A DNA stretch of 64,000 nucleotides from Thermodesulfitimonas autotrophica. Its GTDB lineage: Bacteria > Bacillota > Desulfotomaculia > Desulfotomaculales > Ammonificaceae. Below are positions 34,937 through 42,560 of the stretch, piece by piece. The stretch spans positions 661,085-725,084 of the forward strand of contig NZ_RKRE01000002.1 in the NCBI RefSeq assembly GCF_003815015.1. Direction: 5' to 3'. Under the pieces are notes generated by a model. That model searched no databases. It saw nothing but the letters and a program-made list of their open reading frames with translations, and was not told where the DNA came from. The stretch's first letter is position 1; each line of letters opens with the position of its first letter. A program made the position numbers and the translations under genes.

Positions 34937-35622
34937 AGCAGGTGATCCCTTTTCCCTGGGATGTTTCTCCCGCAGAAGCGACGCGCTTGCAAGAGAAGCT
35001 GCGGGAGCGGGTGGTGGTTGCGGGAGGGCCGGCACCAGAGGATCTGCGCCTGGTTGCCGGCCTTGACGTATCGTTTTGCCGCCGCCGGGGCCTTCTTTTC
35101 GGCGCCGTGGTCATCCTGCGGCTCCCGGACTTGATCGTTGTGGAGGAGGGTGCGGCAGTCCTGCCACCCACGTTTCCTTATGTGCCGGGATTGCTCGCTT
35201 TTCGGGAGGGCCCGGTGCTTCTATCCGCACTACGGAAGATAGCTTCGGTTCCCGACCTTCTTGTCTGCGACGGCCAGGGAATAGCCCACCCCCGGGGCGT
35301 AGGTATTGCCAGCCACCTGGGGGTATTGCTCGGGACACCGGCTATCGGTGTGGCCAAAAGCCGCTTGGTGGGTGATTACGAGATGCCGCCACCCGCGAAG
35401 GGTGCCGCTTCACCGCTCTTTCTTAACGGGAAGGTGGTTGGTAGTGTCGTACGCACGCGGGCCGGGGTGAAGCCAGTCTTTGTTTCTCCAGGCCACCTGG
35501 TGGGGGTTGACGCAGCTACCAGGTTGGTGCTTTCGCTCTGTACCCGCTTTAGGCTACCCGAGCCGGTGCGGGCGGCGCATAACCTGAGCCGCCGGCTTTT
35601 CCAGCGCTACGCCTCAGAGTAA
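34933..35622 (+). CDS. nfi: Endonuclease V (deoxyinosine 3'-endonuclease)
   Basis: Repair nuclease that nicks DNA near deoxyinosine formed by adenine deamination. 229 residues. Conserved acid residues are in AGLDVSF and DLLVCDGQGIAHPRGVGIASHLG (split as LLVCDGQGIAHPR and GVGIASHLG), with GTPAIGVAKSRLVG further on. TTG start overlapping cutA (TTGA). A repair enzyme for deamination damage suits a thermophile. Confidence 0.93.
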   Translation: MKQVIPFPWDVSPAEATRLQEKLRERVVVAGGPAPEDLRLVAGLDVSFCRRRGLLFGAVVILRLPDLIVVEEGAAVLPPTFPYVPGLLAFREGPVLLSALRKIASVPDLLVCDGQGIAHPRGVGIASHLGVLLGTPAIGVAKSRLVGDYEMPPPAKGAASPLFLNGKVVGSVVRTRAGVKPVFVSPGHLVGVDAATRLVLSLCTRFRLPEPVRAAHNLSRRLFQRYASE

Positions 35623-35723
35623 GACCCCCACAGGTCTTCCCTTCGGTTGCAAAGTACGCCCTTCGCTTTATATTCCTCGCGTATCCGGTAAAACTAAGGT
35701 GTAGTTGGGAACGAGGAACTACT

Positions 35724-35746
35724 CCTCCGGGAAGCAGAACCGGAGG
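35724..35746 (+). promoter_or_regulatory. leader hairpin of sleB
   Basis: CCTCCGG (35724-35730) pairs with CCGGAGG (35740-35746), extended by ACTA/TAGT outside with one bulge. It lies 31 nt before the sleB ATG. No T tract follows, so a regulatory or stabilising role is more likely than termination. Confidence 0.35.
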
Positions 35747-35776
35747 TAGTCTTGCGCCTGTGCGGGAGGGGTCAAG

Positions 35777-36463
35777 ATGAATCTGCGGCGCCTGAGCGGT
35801 ATGGCTATCCTTACGGCGGTATTACTGGTTCTCTTTGCACTGGGACCACAAGCGCGTGCGGAGTATCCGACCCTTTACTGGGGGAGCACCGGATGGTATG
35901 TTTCGCAGGTCCAGTGGCGGCTTGCTTCGTGGGGGTATTACGACGGGCCGGTCGACGGGATCTTCGGGGACGGGACCTACCGGGCGGTGCAGACCTTCCA
36001 GTGGAAAAACGGGCTGGCCGTTGACGGCGTGGTCGGTCCGGCGACATGGGAGGCGCTGGGCTTTCCGGTCACCCCGGCCGCTCCCGCGGTTTCCCGGGGT
36101 TACGTTTCTGACCGTGACGCCATTACGCTTCTGGCGCGCCTGATCATGGGCGAGGCGGCCGATGAGCCTTTTGAGGGCAAGGTGGCGGTGGGTGCGGTGG
36201 TGCTGAACCGTGTCCGCAACGCCTCTTTTCCCCATACGATCGCAGGGGTCATTTTCCAGCCCGGTGCCTTCGAATCTGTTTCCAACGGGCAAATCTGGCG
36301 GCCGCTTACCAGCGAAGCCATCCGGGCCGCGGAGCTGGCCCTTTCCGGTTGGGACCCGAGCGGTGGGGCGCTCTTCTTTTGGAACCCCGCCAAGCCGGTT
36401 TCCCCCTGGATCTGGACGCGCCCGATTATCGCCCGCATTGGCCACCATGTTTTTGCCCTGTAA
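35777..36463 (+). CDS. sleB: Spore cortex-lytic enzyme SleB
   Basis: Germination lytic transglycosylase acting on spore cortex. A signal peptide (about 1-28, ending QARA) is followed by a peptidoglycan-binding domain (about 34-95) and the catalytic Hydrolase_2 domain with IMGEAADEPFEGKVAVGAVVLNRV (given in part; the acidic Glu follows MG), NASFPHTIAGVIFQPGAFE. 228 residues, normal. It forms the classical pair with ypeB, 30 nt downstream. Confidence 0.93.
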   Translation: MNLRRLSGMAILTAVLLVLFALGPQARAEYPTLYWGSTGWYVSQVQWRLASWGYYDGPVDGIFGDGTYRAVQTFQWKNGLAVDGVVGPATWEALGFPVTPAAPAVSRGYVSDRDAITLLARLIMGEAADEPFEGKVAVGAVVLNRVRNASFPHTIAGVIFQPGAFESVSNGQIWRPLTSEAIRAAELALSGWDPSGGALFFWNPAKPVSPWIWTRPIIARIGHHVFAL

Positions 36464-36493
36464 ACTATAACGGAGGACCGGAGGGAAGGAAGG

Positions 36494-37858
36494 ATGCGGG
36501 TTAACTCATTGACACTTTTCTTAACCGGGATCATCGCTGTGGCCATAGCGGCCTGGGGCTACAACCAGTACACGCTGCGGCGGGCTATGGAACTCGATCT
36601 CAACGCGCGCTACCAGCGGGCCTTCTACGAACTGCTAACCAACACCCAGAACCTGGAGGTACTCCTCTCCAAGAGCCTTGTGGTGAACGGGCGGGAACAG
36701 GCGGGTGCCGTTTTTTCTTCCGTCTGGCAGCAGGCGATGGCGGCTCAGGCGAACCTCGGACAGCTTCCCATTTCTACAGAGCTTACGGCGCGTACGGCGA
36801 AGTTTTTGACCCAGGTGGCGGATTACGCCAACACACTGGTCAGGCGTGCGGGAACGGGGGCCCCTGTTACCCGCGACCATTGGGAACGGCTACGGCGGCT
36901 TTACGACCAGGCCGCTGTGCTCAACCGGGAGCTGCACCGGATGGAGGCCCGGGTGGCCACTAACGGCGCCTATTTCTGGGAAATCACCCGGACCGCTGCT
37001 GCGAAGCGGGGCGTCGCCCAGGTATCCCTGCCCCAGGCGCACGCCGATTTCCGGGCGATTAACCGGGAAATGCAGACTTATCCGACGCTCATCTACGACG
37101 GGCCCTTTTCCGACCATATGGAGCGGAAGAAGCCGTTGGGGCTTACGGGTAGCGTGATTTCGGCCGCCGATGCGGAAAAGCGTGCCCTTGCCGTCATCGA
37201 CCGGGTGCGTGGGACGGCTTACAGCGCAAAAACAACCGGCACGGTGAAGGGGCGCATTGAGTCCTACCGGGTGGAGGTTACGGGTAGCCGTCCGGGAGCG
37301 GACGAGAAGGCAACCTGCCTTATTAGCAGGAAGGGCGGACACCCGGTTCTGATGCTTTTGGGCCGGGATATTGGCGGTGCGCGGGTCGATCTTGCGGCGG
37401 CCGAGGAGCGGGCGGCGCATTATCTCGATAGGCTCGGTTTCCCGAAGATGCGTCTTTCCTATAGCATCCGCCGGAACGGGATGGTTACCTTCAATTTTGT
37501 GGGGGAAGAAGACGGTGTAGTGGTCTATCCCGATATGGTAAAGGTTACGGTAGCGCTCGATAACGGCCAAGTGGTGGGGCTCGATGCCACCCCTTACCTG
37601 ATGGCCCACCACCCGCGGCAGGCTTTCCGTCCCTCCCTCACCCTCGAGCAAGCGCGCTCGTTCCTTAGTCCCCACTTAAAAGTAGAAAAGGGGCGCCTGG
37701 CGCTGATCCCTACCGATGCGGGTGAAGAGAAGCTCACCTACGAGTTCCGGGGAACGGTAGGCCCGAACACCTTTCTCATTTATCTCGACGCGGCAAACGG
37801 CGAGGAGGTTAAGGTGCTCAAGTTGATCACTTCTACGGCAGGTACGCTTGTTATGTAG
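36494..37858 (+). CDS. ypeB: Germination protein YpeB
   Basis: 454-residue spore membrane-associated protein required for SleB stability and localisation. An N-terminal membrane helix (about 5-25, SLTLFLTGIIAVAIAAWGY), a long helical region and two or three PepSY-like domains in the C-terminal half (VISAADAEKRALAVIDRV, LDLAAAEERAAHYLDRL-type, LTLEQARSFLSP) fit the family. ATG start. sleB-ypeB with yyaC and the ylmC-type gene indicates that the organism forms spores. Confidence 0.92.
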   Translation: MRVNSLTLFLTGIIAVAIAAWGYNQYTLRRAMELDLNARYQRAFYELLTNTQNLEVLLSKSLVVNGREQAGAVFSSVWQQAMAAQANLGQLPISTELTARTAKFLTQVADYANTLVRRAGTGAPVTRDHWERLRRLYDQAAVLNRELHRMEARVATNGAYFWEITRTAAAKRGVAQVSLPQAHADFRAINREMQTYPTLIYDGPFSDHMERKKPLGLTGSVISAADAEKRALAVIDRVRGTAYSAKTTGTVKGRIESYRVEVTGSRPGADEKATCLISRKGGHPVLMLLGRDIGGARVDLAAAEERAAHYLDRLGFPKMRLSYSIRRNGMVTFNFVGEEDGVVVYPDMVKVTVALDNGQVVGLDATPYLMAHHPRQAFRPSLTLEQARSFLSPHLKVEKGRLALIPTDAGEEKLTYEFRGTVGPNTFLIYLDAANGEEVKVLKLITSTAGTLVM

Positions 37859-37903
37859 GGTAAGAACCTGACAAGTGTGGCCATCCTACGCGAGGAAAAA
37901 GAC

Positions 37904-37935
37904 AAAACCGGGGCTACCTACACCCCGGTTTTCTT
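37904..37935 (+). terminator. terminator after ypeB
   Basis: AAAACCGGGG (37904-37913) and CCCCGGTTTT (37923-37932), 10-bp stem, followed by C and TT. It can work in both directions and may also stop the leftward HEAT gene. Confidence 0.85.
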
Positions 37936-38039
37936 ATGGCCTGGGTGGCTGATTGTGTGGCTGCAGCGAAGCGGCTATAAATCCTTATACCCTTCCGGCA
38001 GGAAAACTGCGGCCGGCAAAAATTCTGCCCGCCGCAACT

Positions 38040-38585
38040 TCAAGACATGAGCACCTTTTCGGCGATTGTCTGTAACACCGGCTTTGCCGCCTTTGTTTCT
38101 TCGAGGCGCTGCAATGCGCTGGCGATAGTAGCCTGAACATGCCGCACCGACCAGTGCTCGTCCTTCATGGCCCGGAGCAAAGGCTTGACTGCTTTAGAAT
38201 CGCCGAGGTTGCCAAGGGCTTCGGCCGCGTGGTGCCGCACGAGCCAGTACTCATCGAGAAGCACCTGAATCAATGGGTCCACAGCCTTCGGATCCCCGAT
38301 CGTCCCGAGGGCCTGGGCCGCCCGCCAGCGGACTTCGCCCTCTGGATCTTTGAGCGCCGCGATAAGCGCGTCTACGGCTTTGGCATCGCCGATCTTTCCT
38401 AACGCCTCCGCCGCCCTTTTCCGGACGTCGTTATCAGGGTCCTTGAGCGCTTCGATGAGGGCGTCCACCGCCTTGGCGTCACCGGCGTTTCCCAGCATGG
38501 CCGCAGCTATCGCCCTGGCCTGCCAGTCTTCGTTTTTATTCCGGAGTGTCCGTATGAGGGCGTCCACCTCTCCTTTGTCCGCCAT
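38040..38585 (-). CDS. HEAT-repeat protein
   Basis: 181-residue protein built of about five HEAT/PBS-lyase repeats of 31 residues, each with a pattern like GDAKAVDALIEALKDP...VRKRAAEALGKI. Repeats two to four are very similar to each other. The array would form a curved solenoid for protein binding; the partner is unknown. ATG with AAAGGAGG 8 nt ahead. It is on the - strand alone between + strand genes, with its own promoter. Confidence 0.9.
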   Translation of the reverse strand: MADKGEVDALIRTLRNKNEDWQARAIAAAMLGNAGDAKAVDALIEALKDPDNDVRKRAAEALGKIGDAKAVDALIAALKDPEGEVRWRAAQALGTIGDPKAVDPLIQVLLDEYWLVRHHAAEALGNLGDSKAVKPLLRAMKDEHWSVRHVQATIASALQRLEETKAAKPVLQTIAEKVLMS

Positions 38586-38620
38586 CGCCTGGCCTCCTTT
38601 AAATGTAGTTGGTTAAATCA

Positions 38621-38650
38621 ATTATAACGTTGCCGGAAGAGAAAATTCAA
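38621..38650 (-). promoter_or_regulatory. promoter of the HEAT-repeat gene
   Basis: On the reverse strand TTGAAT (38645-38650), 18 bp, TATAAT (38621-38626). Confidence 0.6.
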
Positions 38651-38748
38651 GATTGCAGCCTGCGGGATGGCAAAAATATTTTGGGAAGACCATGGCGGCG
38701 GTCCCGGGCAGCTTTTAGGGTTTATCAGGGTAAGAGCCGCATTGAATC

Positions 38749-38777
38749 TTGTGAAAATTTCGGATGTTAATTATAAT
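38749..38777 (+). promoter_or_regulatory. promoter for the small membrane protein and ctaB
   Basis: TTGTGA (38749-38754), 17 bp, TATAAT (38772-38777), 33 nt before the gene. Confidence 0.65.
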
Positions 38778-38809
38778 TTAGACATAGCTGAAATAGGGGG
38801 AGGAGAAGG

Positions 38810-39067
38810 GTGCCGCTAACGGAGCTAGCGCTAGTTGTTTTTCTCCTAAATATTCCTTTTGGCTATTGGCGGACAAGCGTCCCTAAGTACTCTTGGCGCT
38901 GGGCACTGGCGATCCACCTACCGATTCCAGTAGTGGTTTTGCTCCGTATCCTTTCGGGTATCGGGTTCATGCCGGTTTCCTACCCGGTGCTGGTTGGCGC
39001 CTTCTTCCTCGGTCAGTTTACTGGCGGCCGGCTTAAACTCTGGCGCTTAAATAACGACTCCTGGTAA
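38810..39067 (+). CDS. Small membrane protein of unknown function
   Basis: 85-residue hydrophobic protein with two or three membrane segments (about 4-18, 28-50 and 52-70) and a basic tail. It begins MPLTELALVVFLLNIPFGYWR. I do not recognise a family with certainty; similar small conserved membrane proteins occur in strict anaerobes. GTG start after GGGGGAGGAGAAGG. ctaB follows 93 nt later in the same direction, so a link to heme or membrane function is possible. Confidence 0.7.
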   Translation: MPLTELALVVFLLNIPFGYWRTSVPKYSWRWALAIHLPIPVVVLLRILSGIGFMPVSYPVLVGAFFLGQFTGGRLKLWRLNNDSW

Positions 39068-39160
39068 AAGGCTTTATCCTAAACACGTAAATAAGCTCGC
39101 ATTAACTTTTTACCGGAAACGTGGTTGGTGCTAAATTAGGCGAGGTTTAATGATCGTGAG

Positions 39161-40078
39161 GTGTCTGGTATGGCCGGAGGGACGCTTCCAGCAACGGCGG
39201 GCGTGATTGGCCGGTGGGAGAGGATAAAGGCCTACGTCGAGGTAACAAAGCCCCGCTCGGTTTTTTTGCTGGTTTTCACGGCGGTAGTGCCGCTGCTGGT
39301 GGCGGCGCACAAAACAGGGGCTACAGGAATCCAGGTCCTGACCGCGCTGGCCGCGGTGACCCTCGCCTGTGCAGGGGCGAACGCGGTGAGCTGTTACGTG
39401 GACCGGGATCTCGATGCCGCCATGCTCCGCACCTGCCGGCGGCCCATCCCCTCGGGCAGGATAAGCCCACCGGTAAAGGCGCTTTACTGGGGGCTCTTTC
39501 TTTTTGCGCTGTCACTCGTTCTTGGCTGGCGGCTCAATCCGGTGGCGTGCCTTTGCCTGTGTGGTGGGATGATAGGTTATGTTGGCATCTACAGCCTATG
39601 GCTCAAGCGTAAAAGCGCGTGGAACATCATCCTTGGCGGTTTTTCGGGCGGCCTGCCGGCGCTTTTCGGGTGGGTGGCGGTAACCGGGCGCATTGAGCTT
39701 CTGCCCGTCCTGATGGCGGCGCTGGTCGTTCTCTGGATCCCTAACCATATCTGGAGTCTCGCCATCTTTTACCGGGACGACTATGCCCGGGTGAGGGTGC
39801 CCATGCTTCCAGTAGTGACCGACATAGCGAAGGCGCTGCACTGCCTTTTGCTTACGGTTTTGCTTATGGTCGTGCTTTCTCTCTGGATCGGCTACATAGG
39901 GAACTGGGGGATAATTTATTGGGCTACAGCCTTCATCCTCGGTGCCGTAACCCTTGTTCTGAGTGTTTATATCTACTTCCGGCCGACGCAGGCGAACGCC
40001 TGGCGCCTCTTCAAGTTCTCCAGCCCTTATCTTTTCCTCCTTTTCTTCGGGATGCTTCTCGACACCTGGCTCCGGTAG
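39161..40078 (+). CDS. ctaB: Protoheme IX farnesyltransferase (heme O synthase)
   Basis: UbiA-superfamily membrane prenyltransferase. The substrate motif NAVSCYVDRDLDAAMLRTCR and RRPIPSG (about 80-105), and a second YRDDYARVRVPMLPVV motif are both present. About eight membrane segments, 305 residues. It makes heme O, normally for a heme-copper oxidase. No ctaA or oxidase subunit is in the window, which is odd for a sulfate reducer. The GTG at 39161 was taken; an ATG three codons on is also possible. Confidence 0.88.
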   Translation: MSGMAGGTLPATAGVIGRWERIKAYVEVTKPRSVFLLVFTAVVPLLVAAHKTGATGIQVLTALAAVTLACAGANAVSCYVDRDLDAAMLRTCRRPIPSGRISPPVKALYWGLFLFALSLVLGWRLNPVACLCLCGGMIGYVGIYSLWLKRKSAWNIILGGFSGGLPALFGWVAVTGRIELLPVLMAALVVLWIPNHIWSLAIFYRDDYARVRVPMLPVVTDIAKALHCLLLTVLLMVVLSLWIGYIGNWGIIYWATAFILGAVTLVLSVYIYFRPTQANAWRLFKFSSPYLFLLFFGMLLDTWLR

Positions 40079-40266
40079 CTGCCGGGCACCGTGCCGTTGC
40101 CCCCTACCTAGGGTACTCCACCTAACCGGGCGGCTTTGCCCCTATATTTTCGCGCCAGTTTGCCGCCGTAAATACCCATCTTTTTCGGGGCGTTTTTCTT
40201 GACGCACTGGCTGCTTTTTTGGTATAAAAAATAGTTAAATAATTTAATTATCACTGGAGGGGTGTG

Positions 40267-40779
40267 ATGGCGGATTTAAAACGGTGTCGGGAGATGATGG
40301 AAGAAGTGATGCGGCTCTTCGCCCGGCGCCTGTATAAGGCGCTGCTCGCCAGAGCCGGGGAGGGTAGCGAATGGTCTCCCGAAGCTGCGGGAGGCAGGCG
40401 AATCCCCCTCCTGGCGGCTGCGGGCGGCGGGGCGTACTATTTCCTGCGGGCAGTAGAGGAGCGCGGGCAGGCGACCGTTTCGGAGGTGGCGGCGGATCTC
40501 GGGGTGACGCTGGCAGCCGTGACGACACTGGCCAAGAAGCTCGCGCGTGCAGGCTGGGTTACCCGGCAGCGGGACGAACGGGACCGCCGGGTGGTGTGGT
40601 TGGCACTGTCGCCGGAGGGGAAAAGGGTCTTTGCGGCGGTGGAGGCGGTGCGCGGTGAGGTTTTTTGCCGCTATTTCGGGAGTCTCGACGAGAGGGAAGT
40701 AGAAACGTTAATCAGCATCATGGACCGGGTTCGGGTGAAGCTTACGGAGGAAGGATGGGAAGGGGAGGAGCGGAAATGA
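40267..40779 (+). CDS. MarR-family transcriptional regulator
   Basis: 170-residue winged-helix repressor. The HTH is at about 73-95 (TVSEVAADLGVTLAAVTTLAKKL), followed by the wing WVTRQRDERDRRVVWLALSPEG. It has a longer N-terminal part than most MarR proteins. ATG at 40267 preceded by GGAGGGGT and GTG. It overlaps the downstream adaptor gene (ATGA) and probably represses this efflux operon in response to a toxic compound. Confidence 0.88.
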   Translation: MADLKRCREMMEEVMRLFARRLYKALLARAGEGSEWSPEAAGGRRIPLLAAAGGGAYYFLRAVEERGQATVSEVAADLGVTLAAVTTLAKKLARAGWVTRQRDERDRRVVWLALSPEGKRVFAAVEAVRGEVFCRYFGSLDEREVETLISIMDRVRVKLTEEGWEGEERK

Positions 40780-41810
40780 AACGCGGGAGCGCATTTTACC
40801 TGGGCAGGTTGCTTGCCAAAGCGCGGTGGTGGGTGGTTGGACTGCTTTTTTGCGTTAGCCTGTTGGGGGGTAATGCGGGGTGCAGCGGGGACCGGACGGA
40901 AGCGGTAAAACCAGTAAAGAAGGCGCCGCAAGCGGCGGTTTCCCTGGACTACGGGCAGGTTTTCGCGGGTAAGGTGGTGGCCGGGGAAGAGGTGACGCTG
41001 GCCCCGAAAATTCCCGGGAGGGTAGCTGCGGTTGCGGTGGATGTAGGTGATGTGGTTCGGGCCGGGCAGGTGGTGCTACGGCTAGAAGCGGCAGAGATTG
41101 ACGCGGCAGTGCGCCAGGCGGAGGCGGCGGTAAAAGTTGCCGAAGCGGGGCTCAACCAAGCGGCGCTCGGGGTGGAGCGGGCCCAGGCGGCGCTTGAGCA
41201 AGCGCAGGAAAATTACCGCTTGGCGCTGGCAAATTATGAGCGGGGGAAAGCGCTTTTGGCGGCAGAGGCAATTTCCCCGGCCGATTTCGAAAGCCGGTTT
41301 GAACAGCCGTACGTTAATGCTGCAGGGGCCTTGAAAACGGCAGAAACGGCCTACCGGCAGGCGGTAGACCAGAAAGAAAGGGTGGCGCCGGCCCAGGTAG
41401 AACAGGCGCGGGCGGCCTTGGCGGCGGCAAAGACTAACGCGGCCAACACCCAGGTTGTGGCGCCGATTAACGGCATTGTTGCGGCGCGGAATGTGGACCC
41501 CGGGGAGCTTGCCTCGCCGCAGGTACCGGCGCTGACTTTAGTTGACATCGATACTGTTTACGTCGAGGTAGGGGTTCCGGAACGGGTTGTAAGCCGGTTG
41601 AGGGTTGGTCAAGAAGTAAAAGTTGGGGTGGAAGCGGTGCGGGCCACGCCGTTTACAGGCGAGGTGGCCAGTATAAGCCCTGCTGCAGACTCCCGAACCA
41701 AGACCTTTCTTGTGAAGGTGCGGCTGAAAAATCCCGGCCACCCGCTTAAGCCCGGAATGTTTGCCACCGTGAGTTTTCCGCCGCAGGCAAAAGCTGGTTC
41801 TAAGGCGTAG
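40776..41810 (+). CDS. HlyD/RND-type adaptor protein with coiled coil
   Basis: 344-residue membrane-fusion adaptor. An N-terminal signal segment (about 16-35) ends in NAGC, a possible but imperfect lipobox. A split lipoyl domain (VAAVAVDVGDVVRAGQVVLRL) flanks a long alpha-helical hairpin (about 110-220, rich in AEAAVKVAEAGLNQAA and ARAALAAAKTNAA). Beta-barrel and membrane-proximal parts follow. The ATG overlaps marR. It should join the MFS pump in the export of drugs. Confidence 0.9.
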   Translation: MKRGSAFYLGRLLAKARWWVVGLLFCVSLLGGNAGCSGDRTEAVKPVKKAPQAAVSLDYGQVFAGKVVAGEEVTLAPKIPGRVAAVAVDVGDVVRAGQVVLRLEAAEIDAAVRQAEAAVKVAEAGLNQAALGVERAQAALEQAQENYRLALANYERGKALLAAEAISPADFESRFEQPYVNAAGALKTAETAYRQAVDQKERVAPAQVEQARAALAAAKTNAANTQVVAPINGIVAARNVDPGELASPQVPALTLVDIDTVYVEVGVPERVVSRLRVGQEVKVGVEAVRATPFTGEVASISPAADSRTKTFLVKVRLKNPGHPLKPGMFATVSFPPQAKAGSKA

Positions 41811-41858
41811 CTGGCGGCGTGGAGGTTCGCTAAACAGGAGAAATTGGGGGGAGCTACT

Positions 41859-42521
41859 TTGGCGCGCACCAAAAAAGCGTTTTTTGCGGTCCTTTTCCTG
41901 ATGGTTCTTTCCTTGGCTGGCGTAACCTTTTACTACTGGTACACGAATGCCTATTTTGTCCGCACCGAAGACGCTTACATTGACGGGACGGTGTTTAAAT
42001 TAGGACCCCAGGTTGCCGGAAAGGTGTTGGAGGTGAACGTCAAAGAGGGCGATAAGGTTGATAGCGGCGCAATCCTGGCGCGTGTTGACGACGCCGCCTT
42101 GCCCCCCGGGGGCAATCAGGAGCTTACCCTGGTCAAGGCCCCGGTCGGAGGCGTTGTCTTAAAGGTCTTAACTCAACCGGGCGAAGTAGTGGGTGCGGGA
42201 CAGCCGGCAGTGATGCTGGTAGACCCGGAGAGTCTCTTCCTCACCGCCAACGTGGAAGAAAAGAAGATTAACAAGGTTAAGTGCGGCCAGCGCGTCACTT
42301 TTACGGTTGACGGAATTCCCGGCCGGGTTTTTCAGGGCCAGGTGGTTGCGGTTCAGGAAGCTGTAGCCTCTACTTTCTCGCTTCTCCCAACCAGAAGTAC
42401 AAGTGGGAGCTTTATCAAGGTAGCCCAGCGGGTGCCGGTGAAAATCGAGATCGAGGATTGCTCTGGCGCGCCGTTTAAGGTGGGGCAGAGTGCGGTAGTA
42501 TCGATTCACCTGCGGGATTGA
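41859..42521 (+). CDS. Short HlyD/EmrA-like adaptor without coiled coil
   Basis: 220-residue membrane protein with one helix (about 8-28) and EmrA-like YFVRTEDAYIDGTVFKLGPQVAG. The lipoyl halves (VLEVNVKEGDKVDSGAILARV and APVGGVVLKVLTQPGEVV) are almost adjacent, so the helical hairpin that normally lies between them is missing. The beta-barrel region follows. TTG at 41859 after GGGGGGAG. It differs from the first adaptor and may pair with the MFS pump alone. Confidence 0.85.
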   Translation: MARTKKAFFAVLFLMVLSLAGVTFYYWYTNAYFVRTEDAYIDGTVFKLGPQVAGKVLEVNVKEGDKVDSGAILARVDDAALPPGGNQELTLVKAPVGGVVLKVLTQPGEVVGAGQPAVMLVDPESLFLTANVEEKKINKVKCGQRVTFTVDGIPGRVFQGQVVAVQEAVASTFSLLPTRSTSGSFIKVAQRVPVKIEIEDCSGAPFKVGQSAVVSIHLRD

Positions 42522-42560
42522 GTTCTTTAAGTTGCGCTGGCCCGGAAGGAGGGAGAGGGT

